DNA from: Streptomyces sp. NRRL WC-3549 | GTDB lineage: Bacteria; Actinomycetota; Actinomycetes; Streptomycetales; Streptomycetaceae | DNA: 5,309 bases | Assembly (NCBI RefSeq): GCF_000721935.1 | Contig: NZ_KL585402.1 | Span: 15,598 to 20,906, forward strand | Direction: 5' to 3' | Part shown: positions 1 to 4,035 of the stretch, in pieces | Position numbering within the stretch: the first letter of the stretch is position 1 | How the letters are laid out: each line of letters opens with the position of its first letter | Notes under the pieces: model-generated | Told to the model about the DNA's origin: nothing | The model's input: the letters and a program-made list of their open reading frames with translations, nothing else | The model's database searches: none | Translations under genes and position numbers: made by a program

Positions 1-2
1 CG

Positions 3-46
3 CGGTCTGCCTTGCCAGCCCGCTCAGAGATGTGTATAAGAGACAG
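3..46 (+). other. Residual Nextera sequencing adapter with Tn5 mosaic end (artefact)
   Basis: Bases 28-46 (AGATGTGTATAAGAGACAG) are the exact 19-bp Tn5 mosaic end used in tagmentation libraries. Bases 9-27 (GCCTTGCCAGCCCGCTCAG) are the tail of the original Epicentre Nextera adaptor 2, and bases 3-8 (CGGTCT) continue into the matching index primer. Bases 1-2 are then probably the end of an index. This is library DNA that was not trimmed before assembly, not a genomic transposon end. One reading frame across it gives the peptide MCIRDR, a common signature of adapter contamination in protein databases. Genomic sequence starts at about base 47, and anything spanning the junction should be ignored. 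Confidence 0.97.
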
Positions 47-151
47 ACCTTCGCCCTGCACCCGCTGGTGGACTCCGTCACCGTGGCGCGACGGCTGGTG
101 GACGGCTACCGGGAGGTCCACCCCGGGCTGTCCTCCCTCGACCGGCCGTGA
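47..151 (+). CDS. C-terminal fragment, probable GH4-family 6-phospho-beta-glucosidase
   Basis: Only the last 34 codons and the TGA stop are present; the 5' part is lost at the contig edge, where the adapter joins. The frame reads TFALHPLVDSVTVARRL and then DGYREVHPGL. The block AxxHPLVxSxxxAxxLxxxY near the C-terminus resembles the end of family 4 glycoside hydrolases. Those are NAD- and Mn-dependent enzymes that cleave phosphorylated beta-glucosides in the cytoplasm after sugar import. The family call rests on this short tail, and the catalytic and cofactor-binding parts cannot be seen. Base 47 is in frame by chance of the cut. The stop codon lies in the stem of a hairpin shared with the convergent gene on the other strand. 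Confidence 0.5.
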   Translation, partial: TFALHPLVDSVTVARRLVDGYREVHPGLSSLDRP

Positions 152-182
152 GCCCGGCGGGCGCCCGGACCGCCGGGCCTCA
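149..182. terminator. Bidirectional hairpin between convergent genes
   Basis: Arms GCCCGGCGG (152-160) and CCGCCGGGC (170-178) are perfect 9-bp complements around a 9-nt loop. The flanking TGA (149-151) and TCA (180-182) are the stop codons of the two convergent genes and are also complementary, so the stem extends through both with one bulged C at 179. There is no T-tract, which is common for intrinsic terminators in high-GC actinobacteria. Termination in both directions is inferred from position and structure. Confidence 0.6.
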
Positions 183-620
183 GGGCGCGGACACGGCCCT
201 CGGCGGCCCGGACGGCGCCCAGGACGGCGCGACGCCGGTCAGCTGGCAGACCATCAGGTAGAGCGGGATCGGCGGGGTGTAGGGCGTGCGGCTGTCCGGC
301 GCGTGGATCAGCCGCGGGCGCCCGCCCGGGACACAGGCCCCCGTGACGTACGACGCCTGCTCCGGCCAGTCCAGGTCGAGGTCCGAGCCCGCGGGGACGA
401 TCCACCACCACTGGTCGGCGTCGGCGAACACGCACCCGGCGCGCGGCAGATGGGACATCAGCCGGAATCCGTACCGCGCGGGCACCCCCACCGCGTCGCA
501 GCCCAGACTCGCCGACAGCGCGGGCGGCAGAGGCAGCCGGACGCGGCCCGGACCGCCCGGCTCCTGAACCGGCCGGGAGCGGCGCGAGACCCTCAGTTGG
601 TTCAGGGCGTGCCTCAGCAT
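180..620 (-). CDS. Conserved-looking hypothetical protein paired with RsbW-like ATPase
   Basis: A 146-residue protein starting at ATG 620-618. A GGAG Shine-Dalgarno sequence lies 5 nt upstream, and the start sits inside the end of the ATPase gene (7-nt overlap), so the two are probably translationally coupled. I cannot name a domain. The N-terminal 30 residues are Arg/Pro-rich and probably disordered. The rest looks like a compact globular domain, with PARYGFRLMSHL (47-58), a triple tryptophan in QWWWIVPAGSD (70-80) and YTPPIPLYLMVCQLTG (114-129). The tail is Pro/Ala/Ser-rich. No signal peptide or convincing membrane segment is seen. The same frame stays open upstream for 104 more codons, but those overlap the ATPase gene and are very Arg/Pro-rich, as expected of a shadow frame. 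From memory, similar proteins accompany small HATPase genes in streptomycetes. A role in the same regulatory circuit is inference from the overlap. Confidence 0.75.
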   Translation of the reverse strand: MLRHALNQLRVSRRSRPVQEPGGPGRVRLPLPPALSASLGCDAVGVPARYGFRLMSHLPRAGCVFADADQWWWIVPAGSDLDLDWPEQASYVTGACVPGGRPRLIHAPDSRTPYTPPIPLYLMVCQLTGVAPSWAPSGPPRAVSAP

Positions 621-1072
621 GTCCGCTCCGGACCGCACGGCAACTGCGCCCACACCACGCGCCCGCGGGCGTCCGGCGCGTCGTGCGTCCCCCAGGCCGC
701 GCTCAGGGAGTCGACGAGCAGGAGGCCGCGGCCGTGCTCGTCGTCGGCGGGGGGTGACAGCCGGGGGCCGTCGGGCTGATGGCCCTGGTCGGTCACGGAG
801 ATACGCAAACCGCCTCCGGAGTAATCGAGTTCGCACAGGACGAGAGCGCTGGCGGTGTGCACCACCGCGTTGGTGAACAGCTCGGACACGATCAGGACCG
901 CCGCGTCGTGGGTGTCCTGGCCCACCCGCCACGCCTCCAGCCGGGACCGGGTCAGCCGTCGCGCGCCCGCCACGGACTCGGGGTGCGCGGGCAGCGCGAA
1001 GCGGTCACGGAGCGCTTCCCTCCCGGGTCCGCGATCCACGACCCGGGGGATGAGCGCACTGCCAGGTGCCAC
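614..1072 (-). CDS. RsbW/AbaA-like ATP-binding protein (HATPase_c_2, anti-sigma-factor-like)
   Basis: A 152-residue, single-domain GHKL ATPase of the type found in anti-sigma-factor kinases such as RsbW and SpoIIAB. The Bergerat-fold motifs are in order: the N box ELFTNAVVH (64-72) with Asn68, which would coordinate Mg-ATP; the G1 box VTDQG (93-97) with Asp95; and the G2 box EHGRGLLLVD (112-121) followed by AAWG (125-128). There is no sensor, dimerisation or phospho-acceptor domain, so it is not a histidine kinase by itself. Known relatives bind or phosphorylate regulatory partners; the partner here is unknown. The start is GTG, chosen because GAGGAA lies 6 nt upstream and no Met follows. It is the first gene of a leftward pair and overlaps the next by 7 nt. 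It is transcribed divergently from the XRE regulator, the arrangement of whiJ/abaA-like loci in Streptomyces. Confidence 0.9.
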   Translation of the reverse strand: MAPGSALIPRVVDRGPGREALRDRFALPAHPESVAGARRLTRSRLEAWRVGQDTHDAAVLIVSELFTNAVVHTASALVLCELDYSGGGLRISVTDQGHQPDGPRLSPPADDEHGRGLLLVDSLSAAWGTHDAPDARGRVVWAQLPCGPERTC

Positions 1073-1141
1073 GACCGATTCCTCACAGTGGGGGCTGCGT
1101 CACGCTTCGCACCGTCATGGAACACGAGCGGTCGCGCCTAC

Positions 1142-1155
1142 GTGAACTGGTTCAC
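1142..1155. promoter_or_regulatory. Palindrome GTGAAC-TG-GTTCAC, possible operator for the leftward genes
   Basis: A perfect 6-bp inverted repeat with a 2-nt centre lies 70 bp upstream of the ATPase start, in the divergent control region. On the minus strand it sits between a weak -35-like TTGGTC (1162-1157) and a weak -10-like TAGGCG (1140-1135). A protein bound here could therefore block leftward transcription. The palindrome is visible; the promoter match is poor and the operator role is inference. Confidence 0.4.
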
Positions 1156-1183
1156 TGACCAACTCTCCCCCCGACGGGAACAC

Positions 1184-1214
1184 TTGGCAAGAGGCACTCT
1201 GAAAAATTCAGAGT
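1184..1214 (+). promoter_or_regulatory. Candidate promoter of the XRE-DUF397 operon
   Basis: TTGGCA (1184-1189) matches the -35 consensus TTGACA at five of six positions. CAGAGT (1209-1214) matches the actinobacterial -10 form TAGRRT at five of six. The 19-nt spacer is slightly long. Transcription would start near 1221, leaving a leader of about 60 nt before the GTG at 1280. The whole -10 region lies inside the 1195-1215 palindrome. The prediction is by eye and other starts are possible. Confidence 0.35.
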
Positions 1215-1215
1215 G
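1195..1215. promoter_or_regulatory. 21-bp palindrome, probable operator of the XRE regulator
   Basis: CACTCTGAA (1195-1203) and TTCAGAGTG (1207-1215) are perfect 9-bp inverted repeats separated by AAA. It is the most AT-rich point of a very GC-rich region and lies 65 bp upstream of the XRE start, where it overlaps the candidate -10 region. A dimeric helix-turn-helix protein would fit such a site. The XRE protein encoded next to it is the obvious candidate, which would give autoregulation. The repeat is seen directly; the binding partner is inferred. Confidence 0.6.
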
Positions 1216-1267
1216 GCTGTGTCCCGGTGGTGGCCGCGCATGGCACACTGCTGGCACACAGCGCATC

Positions 1268-1273
1268 GGGAGG
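1268..1273 (+). promoter_or_regulatory. Ribosome binding site that sets the XRE start
   Basis: GGGAGG ends 6 nt before GTG 1280-1282. The frame is open far upstream (to 779), so this strong Shine-Dalgarno sequence, the homology start of the family and the overlap with the divergent gene together decide for GTG 1280. Confidence 0.85.
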
Positions 1274-1279
1274 TCTGAA

Positions 1280-2140
1280 GTGAGCGAACCGCGGTCCGCC
1301 CCGACCGTGGGCCAGGTCGTTCTCGGCAAGCGGCTCCAGGACCTGCGGGAGCGCGTCGGACTGAGCCGCGACCAGGCCGCCAAGGTGCTCCGTGTCGCCT
1401 CCGGGACGATACGCAGGATGGAGACCGCCGAGGTCGGCCTGAAGATCCCCTACGTACAGCTCCTCCTGAAGGCCTACGGCATAGCCGACGACGAGGTGGA
1501 CGCCTTCGTCGAGCTCACCGAGGAGGCCAACAAGCCCGGTTGGTGGCAGCGCTTCCACGACGTCCTGCCCGACTGGTTCAGCATGTACGTCAGCCTGGAG
1601 GGCGCGGCCTCCCTCCTGCGTATGTACGAACCGCATTTCGTCCCCGGCCTCCTGCAGACCGAGGACTACGCCCGCTCCGTCCTGCGCACCGGAGCGGTCG
1701 GCCAGACCCGGCCCGAGGACATCGAGCGCCATGTGGCGCTGCGGATGGAGCGGCAGTCGCTGCTCACCAAGGACGAGGCGCCGAAGCTGTGGGTGGTCAT
1801 GGACGAGACCGTCCTGCGCCGCCCCGTCGGCAGCCCCGGCGCGATGCGGGCCCAGGTCGACCGCCTCCTGGAAGCGACGGACATGCCGCATGTCACGCTC
1901 CAGATAGCCGAGTTCGCCACCGGGCACCACCCCGGGACCTACGGCCCGTTCGTCCTCTTCCGGTTCGCCGTCCCCGAACTGCCGGACATGGTCTACAGCG
2001 AGTACCTGACCGGCGCCGTCTACTTCGACGCGCGTCCCGAGGTGGCTTCCTACCTCGAGGTCATGGACCGCATGGCGGCTCAGGCCGCGACTGCACAACG
2101 CACGAAGGAGATCCTCCGGGATTTCCGCAAGGAGCTGTGA
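1280..2140 (+). CDS. XRE-family transcriptional regulator with DUF5753 (WhiJ-like)
   Basis: A 286-residue DNA-binding regulator. Residues 12-70 form an XRE/Cro-type helix-turn-helix: LGKRLQDLRERVGLSRDQAA, then the recognition-helix region VASGTIRRMETAEVG (39-53). Residues 86-283 are the DUF5753 domain, recognised by WWQRF (88-92), the core PHFVPGLLQTEDYAR (118-132), RMERQ (155-159) and the late segment FVLFRF (224-229). Length and domain order match the large Streptomyces family that includes WhiJ, whose members act in development and antibiotic control together with small DUF397 proteins. The specific target is unknown. The likely operator is the palindrome at 1195-1215. The stop TGA shares its last base with the start of the DUF397 gene, so the two are almost certainly co-translated. 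Function in the wider cell is inferred from family only. Confidence 0.92.
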   Translation: MSEPRSAPTVGQVVLGKRLQDLRERVGLSRDQAAKVLRVASGTIRRMETAEVGLKIPYVQLLLKAYGIADDEVDAFVELTEEANKPGWWQRFHDVLPDWFSMYVSLEGAASLLRMYEPHFVPGLLQTEDYARSVLRTGAVGQTRPEDIERHVALRMERQSLLTKDEAPKLWVVMDETVLRRPVGSPGAMRAQVDRLLEATDMPHVTLQIAEFATGHHPGTYGPFVLFRFAVPELPDMVYSEYLTGAVYFDARPEVASYLEVMDRMAAQAATAQRTKEILRDFRKEL

Positions 2141-2376
2141 TGAACCACATATACAACGGCATGCCGGCCGCCGACCTCGGCACCGAGGGCTGGTACAAGC
2201 CCTGGAGCGGTGGGAACGGCGGCAACTGCATCGAGGCCATGAAGCTGGCCGACGGCAGGGTGGCGGTCCGTCAGTCCGCCGATCCCGACGGACCCGCGCT
2301 CATCTACTCCAACGGCGAGATCGCCGCCTTCATCCAGGGCGCCAAGGCGGGTCAGGCCGACTTCCTTCTCACCTGA
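2140..2376 (+). CDS. DUF397 small partner protein of the XRE regulator
   Basis: A 78-residue acidic protein with the DUF397 pattern: GWYKPWSGGNGGNCIEA (17-33) with Trp18, Cys30 and Glu32, then GRVAVRQSADPDGPAL (39-54) and an amphipathic C-terminal part EIAAFIQGAKAG (60-71). The usual family form near the N-terminus is W-K-S-S; here it reads W-Y-K-P-W-S, a mild variant. The ATG at 2140 overlaps the XRE stop by one base (TGATG). GGAG at 2131-2134, 5 nt upstream, lies inside the XRE coding sequence. In related Streptomyces pairs the DUF397 protein is encoded next to the XRE protein and modulates it, in a toxin-antitoxin-like or co-regulator manner. Direct interaction here is inferred from gene fusion-like spacing and family knowledge. 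Confidence 0.92.
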   Translation: MNHIYNGMPAADLGTEGWYKPWSGGNGGNCIEAMKLADGRVAVRQSADPDGPALIYSNGEIAAFIQGAKAGQADFLLT

Positions 2377-2394
2377 CGCCCCACCCCATAGGGT
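2366..2394 (+). promoter_or_regulatory. Possible internal promoter for the methyltransferase gene
   Basis: TAGGGT (2389-2394) is an exact match to the actinobacterial -10 form TAGRRT. TTCTCA (2366-2371) matches four of six -35 positions at a 17-nt spacing. Transcription would begin near 2401, about 48 nt before the ATG at 2449. It would let the methyltransferase be expressed apart from the upstream pair. Read-through from the XRE promoter is equally possible, as there is no clear terminator in the 72-bp gap. Confidence 0.3.
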
Positions 2395-2448
2395 CGCCCG
2401 AGACGCTGTTCGCCGATGCCGGAAGACCGACGACCAACGGAGCGCGCC

Positions 2449-3258
2449 ATGACCGTGCAGAACCCCGACGCAGTCGAGATCGACACCAGCAAGCCGCACC
2501 CCGCAAGGATGTACGACTGGTTCCTCGGCGGCAAGGACAACTACCCGGTCGACGAGCAGATGGCCGAGGAACTGCTGGCCCTGGACTCCCGCGGCCGGGA
2601 CATGGCACGGGTCAACCGGGCCTTCATGCACCGCGCCACGCGCTGGCTCGTCGGCAACGGCGTACGCCAGTTCCTCGACATCGGCACCGGCATACCCACC
2701 GAACCCAACCTCCACCAGATCGCTCAGGGGGCCGCCCCGGACGCGCGCGTCGTCTACTGCGACAACGACCCGATCGTCCTCGCCCACGCGGCCGCCCTGC
2801 TCCACTCCACGCCCGAGGGCGCCACCGAGTACATCCAGGCCGACGCACGCGACCCGGAGAGCATCCTGGACGCGGCCGGCGAGATCCTCGACTTCGACCG
2901 GCCCGTCGCGCTGTCGCTGCTGGCCCTGCTGCACTTCGTCGACGACGAGGACGGGGCCGCCGAACTCGTCGACCGGCTGGTGGGGCGGCTGTGCTCCGGC
3001 AGCTACCTGGTGCTCTCGCACACCACCGGGGACTTCGACCCCGAGGGCGCCGCGCAGGCCCGCGCCCTGTACCGGAGCCGCGGGATGACCCTGCGCCCCC
3101 GCTCCCGCGCCGAGTTCACCCGCTTCTTCCACGGCCTCGCCCTCGTCGAGCCGGGCGTCGCCCTCTCGGCGGAGTGGCACCCCGAGCTGGGCGAGGCCGT
3201 TGACGTGCCGGGCCACGACCCGATCCCCGGCTACGCGGGAGTGGCCCGCAAGCGCTGA
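2449..3258 (+). CDS. DUF574 (Methyltransf_19) SAM-dependent methyltransferase
   Basis: A 269-residue class I-like methyltransferase of the actinobacterial DUF574 family. The N-terminal signature PHPARMYDWFLGGKDNYPVD (17-36) is diagnostic. Motif I is FLDIGTGIPT (75-84), the glycine loop that holds S-adenosylmethionine. The end of strand 2 is VVYCDNDPIV (101-110), with acidic residues placed to bind the ribose. DARDPESIL (132-140) matches the adenine-side motif, and LSLLALLHFVDD (156-167) is strand 4. The methyl acceptor is unknown for this family. No N/D-P-P-Y/F motif is seen, so it is unlikely to be a DNA adenine or N4-cytosine methylase. ATG 2449 was chosen over an in-frame ATG at 2416 because GGAG (2439-2442) lies 6 nt upstream and the earlier ATG has no Shine-Dalgarno sequence. 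It lies downstream of the XRE-DUF397 pair on the same strand and probably belongs to the same transcription unit, at least in part. Confidence 0.92.
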   Translation: MTVQNPDAVEIDTSKPHPARMYDWFLGGKDNYPVDEQMAEELLALDSRGRDMARVNRAFMHRATRWLVGNGVRQFLDIGTGIPTEPNLHQIAQGAAPDARVVYCDNDPIVLAHAAALLHSTPEGATEYIQADARDPESILDAAGEILDFDRPVALSLLALLHFVDDEDGAAELVDRLVGRLCSGSYLVLSHTTGDFDPEGAAQARALYRSRGMTLRPRSRAEFTRFFHGLALVEPGVALSAEWHPELGEAVDVPGHDPIPGYAGVARKR

Positions 3259-3365
3259 CCGGAACACGGCGCGACGGACAGGCACGTCACGGGGGCAGGG
3301 GGTCACGGGACCAGCTCCAGCAACCGCCGGGGACGCCCTGATCCACGACGCTGTGCCGCAACGGG

Positions 3366-3422
3366 CCTCGGCCCGGCCGTGTCGCATCGCCCCGCCGCCC
3401 CGGGGCCGCAGCCGGGCCGAGG
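3366..3422. terminator. Strong GC-rich hairpin, probable terminator of the upstream operon
   Basis: CCTCGGCCCGGC (3366-3377) and GCCGGGCCGAGG (3411-3422) are perfect 12-bp complements. Three further outer pairs are possible if G-U is allowed (3363-3365 with 3423-3425). The 33-nt loop contains a second small stem, GCCCC (3389-3393) with GGGGC (3402-3406). There is no T-tract. It begins 107 nt after the methyltransferase stop and ends 48 nt before the next start. Termination is the simplest role; a regulatory RNA structure is an alternative. Confidence 0.5.
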
Positions 3423-3458
3423 TCTCCGCCCCCGCGCCGGGCACCCCGCCCCACGGGC

Positions 3459-3464
3459 GACAAT
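3459..3464 (+). promoter_or_regulatory. Candidate -10 element for a leaderless ychJ transcript
   Basis: GACAAT matches TACAAT at five of six positions and ends 6 nt before ATG 3471. That is the spacing seen when transcription starts at the first base of the start codon. No convincing Shine-Dalgarno sequence precedes the ATG; only GGG lies 3 nt away. Leaderless genes are frequent in streptomycetes. No good -35 is visible, so the call is tentative. Confidence 0.35.
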
Positions 3465-3470
3465 GGGTCC

Positions 3471-3920
3471 ATGTCACGACGTACCTCCCGGCCGCGCGGG
3501 TCCGCCCCCGCCGGCGGCGCACCCGGCCGCACCACCCCGGAGTCACCCTGCCCGTGCGGCCTCCCCGCCACCTACGCCGCCTGCTGCGGCCGACTGCACT
3601 CAGGCGCCGTGGCCGCCCCGACCTGCGAGGCGCTGATGCGCTCCCGGTACACCGCCTTCGTCGTCCAGGACGCCGGCTACCTGCTGCGCACCTGGCACCC
3701 GGACACCCGCCCGCCGTCCGTCGACTTCGACCCGGCCCTGCGCTGGAGGGGCCTGGACGTCCTGGAGACCACGGAGGGCAGCGCCTTCCACACCACCGGC
3801 ACGGTCACCTTCCGCGCCCACTTCACCGACGACGGCCGTGCCGACTCCCTCCACGAGCAGAGCCGGTTCGTCCGACACCAGGGCGCCTGGGTGTACGCGA
3901 CCGCGGTCTTCGTCGACTGA
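3471..3920 (+). CDS. YchJ-family protein (UPF0225), short form with one SEC-C motif
   Basis: A 149-residue protein. After a basic, Pro/Ala-rich, probably disordered leader (1-25) comes a SEC-C-type metal site, CPCGLPATYAACCG (27-40) with Cys27, Cys29, Cys38 and Cys39. It is followed by the YchJ signature EALMRSRYTAFVVQDAGYLL (53-72), TWHPDTRP (74-81), and an NTF2-like beta-rich domain up to FVD. Escherichia coli YchJ has SEC-C motifs at both ends. Here the protein stops directly after the NTF2-like fold, so the C-terminal motif is absent. The molecular function of the family is not established. Zinc binding by the four cysteines is inferred from SEC-C proteins. The upstream hairpin and own promoter signal suggest it is transcribed separately from the methyltransferase gene. 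It converges with the transporter gene. Confidence 0.93.
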   Translation: MSRRTSRPRGSAPAGGAPGRTTPESPCPCGLPATYAACCGRLHSGAVAAPTCEALMRSRYTAFVVQDAGYLLRTWHPDTRPPSVDFDPALRWRGLDVLETTEGSAFHTTGTVTFRAHFTDDGRADSLHEQSRFVRHQGAWVYATAVFVD

Positions 3921-3932
3921 GAAGCCGTGGGA

Positions 3933-3979
3933 GGCCCCGCCCCGGCCCGTGCGCTGCGGGCACGAGTGAGGGCGGGGCC
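3933..3979. terminator. Hairpin between convergent ychJ-like and transporter genes
   Basis: GGCCCCGCCC (3933-3942) and GGGCGGGGCC (3970-3979) are perfect 10-bp complements. The 27-nt loop can form an inner stem, GCCCG (3945-3949) with CGGGC (3957-3961). It starts 12 nt after the ychJ stop and lies 56 bp past the transporter stop. It is therefore well placed to end transcription from both sides. No T-tract is present. Confidence 0.55.
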
Positions 3980-4035
3980 GAGCCGGACACCGAAGGCGTA
4001 CGCCGCCGGGGCATCGCCCGCACCCCTGGAGCCCG

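Larger units (their letters stand above)
3259..3470. other. Non-coding gap between methyltransferase and ychJ-like gene
   Basis: No credible gene is seen in these 212 bp. The stretch holds a short direct repeat GTCACGGG (3286-3293 and 3302-3309, 16 bp apart), the large hairpin at 3366-3422 and, at its right end, the putative leaderless promoter of the ychJ-like gene. The direct repeat may be chance at this base composition. Confidence 0.6.

Noticed and set aside
28..46. End of a natural Tn5-type transposon
   Set aside because: The mosaic end is exact but is joined to synthetic adaptor sequence, so it comes from library preparation.
12..779. Long forward open frame of 255 codons from the contig edge
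   Set aside because: It starts in adapter sequence, is dominated by Arg/Pro/Gly and runs antisense to the hypothetical and ATPase genes. The real forward reading at the edge is the GH4-like tail in another frame.
621..932. N-terminal extension of the hypothetical protein by 104 residues
   Set aside because: It would overlap the ATPase gene almost fully in another frame, its composition is shadow-like, and ATG 620 has a well-spaced GGAG.
1241..1256. Sigma-54-like promoter (TGGCAC with GG-N10-GC spacing)
   Set aside because: The spacing fits by chance, but streptomycetes are not known to carry sigma-54, and the -12 part is TGGC rather than TTGC. The direct repeat explains the pattern.
779..1279. 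Upstream extension of the XRE gene to an ATG at 779
   Set aside because: It would run antisense through the ATPase gene and across the divergent control region. The family N-terminus and the GGGAGG site support GTG 1280.
1208..2098. Reverse open frame of 296 codons opposite the XRE gene
   Set aside because: Complement shadow of a high-GC coding region. No recognisable domain, while the forward strand carries clear XRE and DUF5753 motifs.
1280..2376. Classical toxin-antitoxin pair
   Set aside because: The gene order and overlap resemble one, but neither protein has a known toxin fold. The XRE-DUF397 pairing is better read as a regulator and its small partner, although toxin-like behaviour on overexpression cannot be excluded.
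2449..3258. DNA methyltransferase or restriction-modification or phage-defence reading of the methyltransferase
   Set aside because: The N-terminal signature and the rest of the protein fit DUF574. No N/D-P-P-Y/F or cytosine-C5 Pro-Cys catalytic motif and no nuclease neighbour is present.
2080..3546. Reverse open frame of 488 codons opposite DUF397 and the methyltransferase
   Set aside because: It is antisense to two well-supported genes and spans their intergenic gap. Its Gly/Val/Arg-rich low-complexity composition is typical of a shadow frame.
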